A stretch of DNA of 64,000 bases. Origin: Nonomuraea soli. Lineage in GTDB: Bacteria > Actinomycetota > Actinomycetes > Streptosporangiales > Streptosporangiaceae. The stretch lies in contig NZ_JACDUR010000003.1 of assembly GCF_013761175.1 (NCBI RefSeq), forward strand, positions 1,027,896-1,091,895. Reading direction: 5' to 3'. The position numbers and the translations under genes were made by a program. Under the pieces are notes generated by a model. The model worked only from the letters and a program-made list of their open reading frames with translations, was not told where the DNA came from and did no database searches. This document shows, in pieces, positions 8,876 through 16,069 of this stretch. Every line of letters begins with the position of its first letter. Positions within the stretch are counted from its first letter, which is position 1.

Positions 8876-9196
8876 TTTCACCAGCCGCTTGGGCGCCACG
8901 TTGCGGTAGCTCTCCTCGACCCAGTCGCGCAGCACCTCGAAGCCCGGCGCCTTGGAGTAGGGCACGCTGACCCAGCCCGACTTGCCCAGCCCGTAGCCCG
9001 CGGGCTCGGCGCCCTCCACGGTCATGGCGTGGCCGTGCGCCTCGCTGGTGAGCTTCACCGTGAACCCGTCGGGGGAACCCAGGAAGACGAAGATCTTCTT
9101 GGCCACCTTGGCCACGGTGTCGCCCTCCCAGGGCTCGTCCTCCCAGGCCTCGGGCAGGCTCAGGGCGAACTCCAGCAGCCGTTCCCTCATCTCCAC
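8855..9196 (-). CDS. MmcQ/YjbR-family protein
   Basis: A 113-residue protein matching the small MmcQ/YjbR (DUF419-type) fold: N-terminal LPEAWEDEPWEGDTVAKVAKKIFVFLG and a C-terminal WVEESYRNVAPKRL segment. Such proteins are often called DNA-binding-like on structural grounds, but no biochemical role is established. It overlaps the DUF2293-type gene upstream by 10 bp, suggesting that the two are co-transcribed. Confidence 0.85.
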   Translation of the reverse strand: MEMRERLLEFALSLPEAWEDEPWEGDTVAKVAKKIFVFLGSPDGFTVKLTSEAHGHAMTVEGAEPAGYGLGKSGWVSVPYSKAPGFEVLRDWVEESYRNVAPKRLVKLLDGQA

Positions 9197-10206
9197 GAGG
9201 CGAGCTTAGCCTCGATCTTCTCGCGGATCCGCTCCCGCGCCAGCATGCGCGGGACCCCCTGCATCAGCAGGGTGTCGTAGTCGGTGTCGAGGTGGCGCAC
9301 GGAGGCCACCACCGCGAGGGTGATCGCGTTCTCGTCGAGCACCTTGGCGGCGGCCGTGCGGCCCACCCGGCCGCTGCCGCGCCGGCCGGCGTGGCGGGCG
9401 ATCTCCTCGGCGCGCCCGTCCGGGCATCCGGGGAACAGCCGGGCGATCTCGGCGGCCATCCGGGCCTGGTACTCCTCGTCCTGGTGGTCGCGCCGCTCCC
9501 GGTCGCGGTCGCGGCGGCGCAGCCGCACCTCCTCGTCGGCCAGGCACTGCTCCTCGGCCAGCGCCAGCGCGGCCTCCTCCACCAGCACGCCGACGCGCTG
9601 GTAGATCTTGCGGCGCCGGTTGAACTCGACGACCACCGCCGACAGGGTGCTCTCCTTCTTGGCCCGGCGGCTGAGCGTGGCGTTGCCGGCGGGCAGCAGG
9701 ACCAGGTGGTCGAGGTCGGTGCAGGTCAGGCAGTGCGGCCGCTCCTCCTCCATGATCAGGTAAGGCCCGGTCTCGCCGCAGTCGGCGCACGTCCACGCCT
9801 TCTGCGGCACGACCACGACCAGGTCGGGCACCTTCTCGGCCGTCAGCTGCCTGACCCTGGCCTCGCTGAGTTCGGCGGAGAGCCAGTGGGTGCGGAAGGC
9901 CTCCTGGTCGCCCTCACGGGTGAAGCGCAGCTCGCGCCGGTCGCGGCTGCCGGAGAGGTACGGCACCGCGGCGGGCCTGAGACCCTGGGCCCGCGCCCAG
10001 TCGCGCAGGAGCGCCGCCGCCTGAACCATGCGCTCGTCGTCGACCGCGGCCAGCTCGGAGAGCGTGGCGGCACGCCCCTGCCGCCAGGTGTCGACATGGC
10101 GTGTGTGCAGCCAGCGCAGCCCGGTCACCACGTCGAGGAAGGTGACGTGCTTGCGGGTGGCCAGGGCGATCTCGGCGGCCTTGGCCACCCGCACGGTCAG
10201 GCTCAT
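9187..10206 (-). CDS. DUF2293-domain protein with a zinc-ribbon-like CxxC pair
   Basis: A 339-residue cytoplasmic protein. The middle part (about residues 143-163) carries CADCG followed by HCLTC, a four-Cys arrangement that suggests a structural zinc site. The C-terminal third (LFPGCPDGRAEEIARHAGRRGSGRVGR and YDTLLMQGVPRMLARERI regions) matches DUF2293, a domain of unknown function. A charged Arg/Glu-rich helix lies between the two. The ATG at 10206 is preferred because the longer open frame reads backwards into the promoter region of the divergent lipoprotein gene. Confidence 0.85.
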   Translation of the reverse strand: MSLTVRVAKAAEIALATRKHVTFLDVVTGLRWLHTRHVDTWRQGRAATLSELAAVDDERMVQAAALLRDWARAQGLRPAAVPYLSGSRDRRELRFTREGDQEAFRTHWLSAELSEARVRQLTAEKVPDLVVVVPQKAWTCADCGETGPYLIMEEERPHCLTCTDLDHLVLLPAGNATLSRRAKKESTLSAVVVEFNRRRKIYQRVGVLVEEAALALAEEQCLADEEVRLRRRDRDRERRDHQDEEYQARMAAEIARLFPGCPDGRAEEIARHAGRRGSGRVGRTAAAKVLDENAITLAVVASVRHLDTDYDTLLMQGVPRMLARERIREKIEAKLASWR

Positions 10207-10254
10207 GGCCCCAAGCTTGCCGTATCCGGAGTTCTCGCAGGCGGGACCGGGGAA

Positions 10255-11103
10255 ATGCCGACAACCGTGCGTGCGACATGTCTTGCCCTGCTCCTGGCCA
10301 CCGCCTCCTGCGGTCTGGGCGCGAACCAGGCGATGCCCATCGTGACCGGCCGGGTGGGCGCCAAGCCCGTCATCCACCTGCCCAGTGCCAGGCCGGAGGG
10401 CAGGACGCACACGATCTCGGTGCTGGAGGAGGGTTCGGGGCGGCCGTCGCGGCGAGGCGACGTGGTGCTGACCGATGTCGAGGTCCGCCAGTGGACCGGC
10501 AACGAGCCGTACCTGAACACCTACGACACCCACCAGCCGACCACGGTCGTCTTCGACGGCGAACACGTCTCCAAGACGTGGGAGGAGGCCCTGATCGGCA
10601 GGCGGCCGGGCAGCAGGGTGCTCCTGGTCAGCCCGGCGGTGACGGGCTTCGGGCCTGACGGCCCGCCGGCGAACGTCGATCCCGGCGACACCCTCGTACT
10701 GCTCTTCGACGTGCTCGGCGGCTACGCGCCTGACGCGCGCCTGGAGGGGCGGAGCCTGCCCGCGGTGCCCGACGATCCGCGTCCCGGCGTGCCGGTCGAG
10801 GGCAGGGGCGAGGTCGTACGGCCCGGCGCGCGGCTCGTGGTGCAGTATGTGGGCGCCGACCTGGCCTCACGGCAGGTCTACGACTCCTCCTACCGGCGTG
10901 GCGGCCCGAACGCCGTCACGCTTCTCCCCGGAGCGGTGCCGCCTGGCTGGCTGGAGGCGCTGGTGGGCGAGCGGGTGGGCAGCCGGGTCGTGCTCACGGT
11001 GCCTGCCGCACGGACCAGGGGCTTCGGGATGACCACGGGCGGCATGGGCGTGCCCGAGGGCCGGGATCTGATCTACGTGGTGGACGTGCTCGACCAGCTC
11101 TGA
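10255..11103 (+). CDS. FKBP-like peptidyl-prolyl isomerase lipoprotein, two domains
   Basis: A 282-residue protein with a signal peptide ending LLATASC, where Cys19 is a likely lipidation site. Two FKBP-like halves follow. Each has the hallmark order: a beta strand with the substrate name (TDVEVRQWTG; VQYVGADLASRQVYDSSY), a helix with W-EAL-G---GSRV-L, and a closing VLLFDVL or IYVVDVL strand. FKBPs catalyse cis-trans proline isomerisation and assist folding of exported proteins. The first half lacks the usual VYDSS loop and may be inactive. The ATG at 10255 follows GGGG in the 50-bp gap to the divergent gene. Confidence 0.85.
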   Translation: MPTTVRATCLALLLATASCGLGANQAMPIVTGRVGAKPVIHLPSARPEGRTHTISVLEEGSGRPSRRGDVVLTDVEVRQWTGNEPYLNTYDTHQPTTVVFDGEHVSKTWEEALIGRRPGSRVLLVSPAVTGFGPDGPPANVDPGDTLVLLFDVLGGYAPDARLEGRSLPAVPDDPRPGVPVEGRGEVVRPGARLVVQYVGADLASRQVYDSSYRRGGPNAVTLLPGAVPPGWLEALVGERVGSRVVLTVPAARTRGFGMTTGGMGVPEGRDLIYVVDVLDQL

Positions 11104-11165
11104 CAGCAGCATGATACCTATGTGTCACCGAATGATCACTTGTTGTAACAATGGAGGGTCCAGCC

Positions 11166-12080
11166 ATGAAATGGGGCACTTTCGCGCGCCGCGGCGGGCT
11201 CATCGGTGGCCTCGCCGTCGCAGCCGCGGCACCATCGATCACGGCGGCGGCAGCACAGCAGGCGGAGCGCTCCGCCGACGACTGGGGCACCGTCGTCGCG
11301 GACGGCGGCTGCGTCCAGGCCCACTCCTGGATCGTCCGGGTCAAGGGCCTGGCGGGCCTGGTGGACACCACGCTCTACGGCGCCCACTACCCGGCCATCC
11401 CGGCCGCTCCCGAGGAACGCAGCGGTGGCAAGGGCCTGATCGACCTGGCCTTCCCGCGCGGGCCCGGCCTCGGCAGGGGCGGCGCCCTGTTCACCCGCGC
11501 CCTGGGCCACAGGCTGCCCGGCGAGGAGGGCGTGCCCCGGCCGGCCCCGTGCAGCGCCTACGCCGAGGCGGGGGGCTCCGAGATCACCGTCGGCATGCCG
11601 TTCGTCCCGAAGGTGCTGGGCAGGGTGATCCAGCCGCCCATCGGCGTCCACGCCGAGCGTGTCCAGGTCCGAGCCGTGACCACGCCCGAGGGGCCCGTGA
11701 CGTTCAGCGGCGAGGTGGCCGCCGCCTCCATCTCGTCGTTCGGCAAGAAGGTCATCGACGTGCCGGTGCAGTGGCCCGTCAACTTCGGCGTCCGCATCCC
11801 GGCCGACCTCACGCGACCGGCCATCGCGCAGGCGGTCACCAACGAGCAGGTCACGACCGACGCCAGGGGCCGGCCGACCGAGCGCGACGGGAGGTACTTC
11901 TTCGACCCGCTGGCCAAGAGCGGTTACGTCAACGCCGCCCACGCCACCCTGCTGGGCCTGAACGCGGCCGACGCGACCGTGGGCCACGCGGCCGTGCTGC
12001 AGACCGGGATCCCGGACGCCGCGCCGCCGAACGTGACACCTGTGGAGCCCGCGCCGGTCGACCTGCCCCCGCCGCCCTAG
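11166..12080 (+). CDS. Hypothetical secreted protein
   Basis: A 304-residue protein with an Ala-rich signal peptide (GGLIGGLAVAAAAPSITAAAA) after MKWGTFARR, and a proline-rich C-terminal tail (PVDLPPPP). The ATG at 11166 is chosen over the upstream in-frame ATG at 11151 because GGAGGG lies 8-10 bases before it. The mature part has two Cys and no recognised domain. The gene is followed by a perfect 12-bp-stem hairpin. A wall or envelope role is possible but not shown. Confidence 0.75.
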   Translation: MKWGTFARRGGLIGGLAVAAAAPSITAAAAQQAERSADDWGTVVADGGCVQAHSWIVRVKGLAGLVDTTLYGAHYPAIPAAPEERSGGKGLIDLAFPRGPGLGRGGALFTRALGHRLPGEEGVPRPAPCSAYAEAGGSEITVGMPFVPKVLGRVIQPPIGVHAERVQVRAVTTPEGPVTFSGEVAAASISSFGKKVIDVPVQWPVNFGVRIPADLTRPAIAQAVTNEQVTTDARGRPTERDGRYFFDPLAKSGYVNAAHATLLGLNAADATVGHAAVLQTGIPDAAPPNVTPVEPAPVDLPPPP

Positions 12081-12094
12081 ACGCACGACGCGCG

Positions 12095-12124
12095 AATGAG
12101 CCCCGCCCCCGTGCGGGGCTCATT
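12095..12124. terminator. Bidirectional transcription terminator hairpin
   Basis: A perfect 12-bp inverted repeat (AATGAGCCCCGC / GCGGGGCTCATT) encloses a 6-base loop between two convergent genes. There is no long T-run, as is usual for GC-rich actinobacteria. The right arm includes the stop codon of the minus-strand gene. Confidence 0.75.
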
Positions 12125-12824
12125 GTTCGGCGCGCAGCAACCGGATGAAGGCCTTCAGGCCGGTGATCACCTCGTGGTTGTCGGCCATGCCGTTCACCGT
12201 CTCGGCGAAACGTTGCGAGATGCCGTTGACCTTGCGCTCGGCGTCGTAGACCCGTCCCTGGAGCATGGCGATCTCGTCGCGCAGGTGGTCGTTCTCCTCC
12301 GCCATGCGCCTCAGCTCCTGCTCGTGCCGCTGGACGGACTCCCGCATGGTCAGCACGTCGTCGCGCGGGTGCGTCGTGCTCGTCGACAGGCTGGTGATGC
12401 GGCGGCGCAGGTGGCCGAAGTAGGCGACGGCGGGACGGAAGAGGGTGCTGAGCAGGTAGAACCCGGCGAAGTAGTAGCCCACCTGGCTGCCGGAGAAGTA
12501 GCTGATCACCCCCACCACGACGGCCGAGAGCACGTGGCCGACGATCGCCAGGCGCAGCATGCGCTGGGCGATCCTGCGCGCCTCCTCCTCGTGGTGGGCG
12601 TCGATCTCGATGCCGCGCCTGCGCGACTCGGCCATGCCGCCCACCGCGCGCAGCGCGCCGAAGTACAGGTTCCACGGGACGATCAGCAGGCCGACCAGCC
12701 AGGCCAGGCTGACGAAGCCCAGGGCGAGCGAGAGCAGGGTGGACAGGGGTACGTCGAGGAAGATCAGTAACCAGATCGCGAAGAGCGCCACCACCACCGT
12801 GACCGGAAATATCCAGAATCGCAT
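12120..12824 (-). CDS. Membrane protein with C-terminal coiled coil
   Basis: A 234-residue protein. Two hydrophobic segments at the N-terminus (about residues 3-25 and 30-55) and another pair near 92-130 suggest four membrane spans. From about residue 150 the sequence becomes a heptad-like helix (SVQRHEQELRRMAEENDHLRDEI) that should form a cytoplasmic coiled coil. No known family is recognised. It stands alone between two terminator or promoter regions. Confidence 0.75.
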   Translation of the reverse strand: MRFWIFPVTVVVALFAIWLLIFLDVPLSTLLSLALGFVSLAWLVGLLIVPWNLYFGALRAVGGMAESRRRGIEIDAHHEEEARRIAQRMLRLAIVGHVLSAVVVGVISYFSGSQVGYYFAGFYLLSTLFRPAVAYFGHLRRRITSLSTSTTHPRDDVLTMRESVQRHEQELRRMAEENDHLRDEIAMLQGRVYDAERKVNGISQRFAETVNGMADNHEVITGLKAFIRLLRAEQ

Positions 12825-12893
12825 GGAAGAGAGTCTCGGCCTCGGGCCTGCGCGTCAGTAAGCGCCCGGATACTCAGTTACCCATGAGTAGCC

Positions 12894-14198
12894 TCAGTCG
12901 CGACGGAAGAGCCGCTTCCACCACGACGATTCCGGCTGGGGTTCGGCGGCGGGCTCGTCGAGCGCCGCCAGGGCCTGCGCGGCCGACGGCCGGCGGGCCG
13001 GTGACACGTCGAGCATGCGCGCCACCACCTCGGGCGGATCGGCCAGGAACCGTTGCGCGATCACCCCTGCCGCGTAGACGTCGGAGGCGGCGTTCATCAG
13101 GTCGGGGCGGTTCTGGCACTCGGGCGCCACGAACTGCGTGTCGAGCACGTTGCCGAGCTCGTGGGCGACGGTGTAGGCGCGCGGGCCCGGCTTGGCGTAG
13201 TCGAAGCCGGTGAGCATCGCGTGACCGTCGTCGGTCACCAGCACGCTCGCCGGCGTCAGCGCGCGGTGGATCACCCCGTGGGCGTGCGCGTGGACCAGTC
13301 CCGCCAGCATCTCCCTGATCACGCCCTGGCCCACCTGCCTGCGAAGCTGGAGCGCCTCGCCGTGCACGTCGTCGAGGACCAGGACGAAGCGGCTCTCGTC
13401 GTCGATGGCGAAGAAGTCGCGCGGGCGCACCACGTTGGGGTGCGGCGGCAGGATGGCCAGCGACTGGTAGGCGTTGGCGATGCGCTGCAGCTCCGCGGCA
13501 CGGGTCGCCTTGTCGGCCATCGGATCGGCCTGGTAGACGCGCAGCAGCACGGTCTGGCTGCCGGGCAGAGTGGCGTTGAAGGCGCGATACTCGGTGACCT
13601 TGGCGTCGCCGCCGAGCTCCTCCTCCACCTCCCAGTGGCCGAACCTGGGCGCGGCCGTGCTGCGCCGGACCATCGCGTTGAGCGAGTCGAGGATGGCGCC
13701 GCGGTAGGACCTGGCGTCGGTGGTGCCGCCGCGGCGCACCCGCCGCACGTCGCCGAGGGTGTCGATGAGGCCGGGCAGGCCGCTCACGTGGCCGGTGTCG
13801 CGGTTGTCGGGGTCGACCAGCTTGGCGTCGGGCGCGGTCAGCACGACAAGGCTGTCGACGTAGACCCGCTCCAGCTCGCGATGCTTGTCGACGAGCAGGC
13901 CCTTGATCGCCCTGGCGGTGCCGCGGAGCTTGACGGCGGGCGAGCCGTACGCGGGGCTCCTCGACGGGAACCAGCGCGGGCCCGCGACCTCGATGCGGCC
14001 CCTGGTGCCCTTCACGTCGATCACGACCAGCGAGTGGCCGGTGATGACCAGGAGGTCGACCTCGAAGACGTCGTCGCCGCGAGGGACCTCGACGTTGTGC
14101 AGCAGCAGCCAGTCGTCGGGCGCGTGGTCGCGCAGATGGGCGATCACGCGGCGCTCGGCATCGTTGACCGGGCGCCCGCCTCCGACGATCTCTGCCAT
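12894..14198 (-). CDS. NERD-domain protein fused to a Ser/Thr kinase-like domain
   Basis: A 434-residue protein. Residues ~15-130 match the nuclease-related (NERD) domain: DDWLLLHNVEVPRGDDVFEVDLLVI then VVIDVKGTRG, the restriction-endonuclease-like E/D-VDK core. A protein-kinase fold follows from about residue 195. It has no clear glycine-rich loop and the catalytic loop reads HAHGVIHRALTPASVLV, so the usual HRD Asp is replaced (HRA) and the Mg-binding segment reads LTGFDYAK. The kinase part may therefore be a pseudokinase. The ATG at 14198 is preferred; a second ATG three codons upstream (14207) is possible. Such fusions occur in actinobacteria with unknown roles. Confidence 0.8.
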   Translation of the reverse strand: MAEIVGGGRPVNDAERRVIAHLRDHAPDDWLLLHNVEVPRGDDVFEVDLLVITGHSLVVIDVKGTRGRIEVAGPRWFPSRSPAYGSPAVKLRGTARAIKGLLVDKHRELERVYVDSLVVLTAPDAKLVDPDNRDTGHVSGLPGLIDTLGDVRRVRRGGTTDARSYRGAILDSLNAMVRRSTAAPRFGHWEVEEELGGDAKVTEYRAFNATLPGSQTVLLRVYQADPMADKATRAAELQRIANAYQSLAILPPHPNVVRPRDFFAIDDESRFVLVLDDVHGEALQLRRQVGQGVIREMLAGLVHAHAHGVIHRALTPASVLVTDDGHAMLTGFDYAKPGPRAYTVAHELGNVLDTQFVAPECQNRPDLMNAASDVYAAGVIAQRFLADPPEVVARMLDVSPARRPSAAQALAALDEPAAEPQPESSWWKRLFRRD

Positions 14199-14224
14199 GG
14201 GGATCATCTTCGCATGTTTTGGAT

Positions 14225-14259
14225 TGACAACATGCTGTCCAAATGACAGCATGTTGTCA
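14225..14259. promoter_or_regulatory. Likely MarR-family operator: 15-bp perfect inverted repeat
   Basis: TGACAACATGCTGTC at 14225-14239 is repeated exactly in inverse at 14245-14259, with 5 bases between. Each arm is itself nearly palindromic (GACA...TGTC), so two regulator dimers could bind. The repeat ends on the A of the DJ-1 gene's ATG. The MarR-type gene encoded two genes downstream is the obvious candidate ligand, which is inference. Confidence 0.75.
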
Positions 14260-14846
14260 TGAACACGATCTACATGGGTGTGTACGACGGCCTGTCCGAC
14301 TGGGAGTTCGGCTACGTCACCGCCGGGCTCGCCGAGCAGCGTGTCGTGACCGCCGCCCTGACGCTCGACCCCGTCTCCACCATCGGCGGGCTGCGCGTGC
14401 TGCCCGACGTGCTGTTGTCCGACGTCCAGCCGTCCGGCTCGTCGATGCTGGTCCTGCCCGGCGGCGAGCCGTGGGAGAGCGGCGACTCCTTGGCGCCGTT
14501 CGCCGCCAAGGCCGCCGCCTTCCTCGAAGCCGGGGTGCCGGTCGCCGCGATCTGCGGCGCCACCCTCGGCCTGGCCCGCGCCGGACTGCTCGACTCCCGC
14601 CCCCACACCAGCAACGCGCCCTTCTACCTCGCGATGGCCGAGAAGTACGCCGGGGCGGAGCACTACGTCGACTCCCCGGCGGTGACCGACGGCGACCTGA
14701 TCACCGCGGCCGCCTATGCTCCCGTCGAGTTCGCCCGTGAGATCTTCGCCAAGCTGGAGGTCTACCCTCCGGTCGTGCTCGACGCGTGGTACCGGCTGTT
14801 CGGCAAGAAGGACACGTCGGCCTGGGAGGTACTCTCCTCCGCATGA
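14259..14846 (+). CDS. DJ-1/PfpI-family (type 1 glutamine amidotransferase-like) protein
   Basis: A 195-residue flavodoxin-like protein with the nucleophile elbow AAICGATLGLARAGLL; the Cys is at about residue 99. LVLPGGEPWE supplies the conserved upstream Glu region. Family members act as chaperones, glyoxalases, isonitrile hydratases or regulators, and sequence does not choose between them. The ATG lies at the very edge of a long inverted repeat without a separate ribosome site, so a leaderless or tightly repressed transcript is likely. The gene overlaps the MarR-type gene by 4 bp (ATGA), forming a two-gene operon. Confidence 0.85.
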   Translation: MNTIYMGVYDGLSDWEFGYVTAGLAEQRVVTAALTLDPVSTIGGLRVLPDVLLSDVQPSGSSMLVLPGGEPWESGDSLAPFAAKAAAFLEAGVPVAAICGATLGLARAGLLDSRPHTSNAPFYLAMAEKYAGAEHYVDSPAVTDGDLITAAAYAPVEFAREIFAKLEVYPPVVLDAWYRLFGKKDTSAWEVLSSA

Positions 14847-15319
14847 ACGGACCGCCGTCCCCGTACCCGCACGGCCCGATGCTGACCGACGCCGCGCTCA
14901 CGGTCTACCGGCTCAACGGCCAGTTCCTCGCCCTCGGCGACGCGCTGGCCCGGCCCGCCGGCATCACCGTGGCCTGGTGGCAGGTGCTCAGCGCGGTCCT
15001 CGGCACGCCCATGTCCGTGGCCGGCATCGCCCGGCTGCGGGGCCTGACCCGCCAGGGCGTGCAGCGGGTGGCCGACCTGCTGGTCGACAAGGGCTTGGCG
15101 GAATACGAGACCAATCCCGCCCACCGCCGTGCCAAGCTCCTGTGCCCCACGGCGGCGGGCCGGGCCGCCATCGAGGCCATCGACCCCGACCTGGAGGCGG
15201 CCGCGGACCGGGTGATCGGAGCGCTCGGCCATGAAGGCCTGCTGGAGGTCGTCGACGCGCTCAAGCGGCTGTCGGCCGCGCTGGAGTTCGATCCGGCCGA
15301 CCTGAAATCGATGCCGTAA
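14843..15319 (+). CDS. MarR-family transcriptional regulator
   Basis: A 158-residue winged-helix protein. The DNA-binding part runs from about residue 45 to 105 (SVAGIARLRGLTRQGVQRVADLLVDKGLAEY, then a wing with NPAHRRAKLLCPTAAG), with dimerisation helices on both sides. The ATG at 14843 overlaps the DJ-1 stop and follows GGGAGG by 12 bases; the longer open frame inside the DJ-1 gene is not credible. It probably represses its own operon through the inverted repeat at 14225-14259. Confidence 0.88.
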   Translation: MNGPPSPYPHGPMLTDAALTVYRLNGQFLALGDALARPAGITVAWWQVLSAVLGTPMSVAGIARLRGLTRQGVQRVADLLVDKGLAEYETNPAHRRAKLLCPTAAGRAAIEAIDPDLEAAADRVIGALGHEGLLEVVDALKRLSAALEFDPADLKSMP

Positions 15320-15412
15320 CCCGAGTCAAGGTCCTTTACTTCCGAATCCCTTGCGTTCCCCCACCGATCTAGCTGATAGTGACCATCTGTGCACAGATCG
15401 TTGGGGGTAGCT

Positions 15413-16069
15413 GTGACGAGGATCCTGCTTGCCGAGGACCTGCACCTGATCAGGGGAGCACTCAAGGCACTGATCGACGCCGAGCCTGACATGGAGGTCG
15501 TCCACGACGTCGACAACGGCAACGACATCGTCAAGGCCGCCTTACACTGCCGCCCCGACGTGGCCCTGGTCGACATCGCGCTGCCAGGGCTCGACGGCCT
15601 CACCGCCGTCGCGGAACTGCGCCGCGAACTGCCGTCGTGCCGGGCGGTGATCCTCACGGGCCTGGCCACGCCCACCGCGCTGCGCCGGGCGCTCGCCGCC
15701 GACGTGCAGGGCTTCATCGTCAAGGACGCCAGGCCAGGCGACCTGACCGCGTGCATCCGCCGGGTGATGAAGGGGGAGCGGGTGATCGACCCCGAGCTGG
15801 CCGTGGCCGCGCTCAAGGCCCCCGAGAACCCCCTGACCGCGCGGGAACTCGACGTGCTGGGCGTGGTGGCCGAGGGGGCGACGATCGAGGACGCCGCCGT
15901 ACGGCTGTGCCTGTCGGACGGCACCGTCCGCAACTACATGTCGCGCATCCTGATGAAGGTAGGGGCACGCACCAGGGTGGAGGCCGTCGAGATCGCCAGG
16001 GAGGCGGGCTGGTTGTGGCCCGCCTCCCTGGGACGTTTCGGCCTCATCCGATGGCGTCAGCGCAGGTGA
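15413..16069 (+). CDS. Orphan NarL/LuxR-type response regulator (RamR-like)
   Basis: A 218-residue protein: receiver domain with the acidic pocket in LLAEDLH, the phosphoacceptor Asp in VALVDIALPGLDG and Lys in FIVKDARPG, then a LuxR-type helix-turn-helix (LTARELDVLGVVAEGATIEDAAVRL...SDGTVRNYMSRILMKV). The GTG at 15413 follows GGGGG by about 7 bases and is preferred over a GTG 24 bases upstream. No histidine kinase gene is near. It converges on the lanthipeptide operon. Because ram/amf class III lanthipeptide clusters are controlled by such an orphan regulator (RamR), a role in activating the operon is plausible but inferred. Confidence 0.85.
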   Translation: MTRILLAEDLHLIRGALKALIDAEPDMEVVHDVDNGNDIVKAALHCRPDVALVDIALPGLDGLTAVAELRRELPSCRAVILTGLATPTALRRALAADVQGFIVKDARPGDLTACIRRVMKGERVIDPELAVAALKAPENPLTARELDVLGVVAEGATIEDAAVRLCLSDGTVRNYMSRILMKVGARTRVEAVEIAREAGWLWPASLGRFGLIRWRQRR

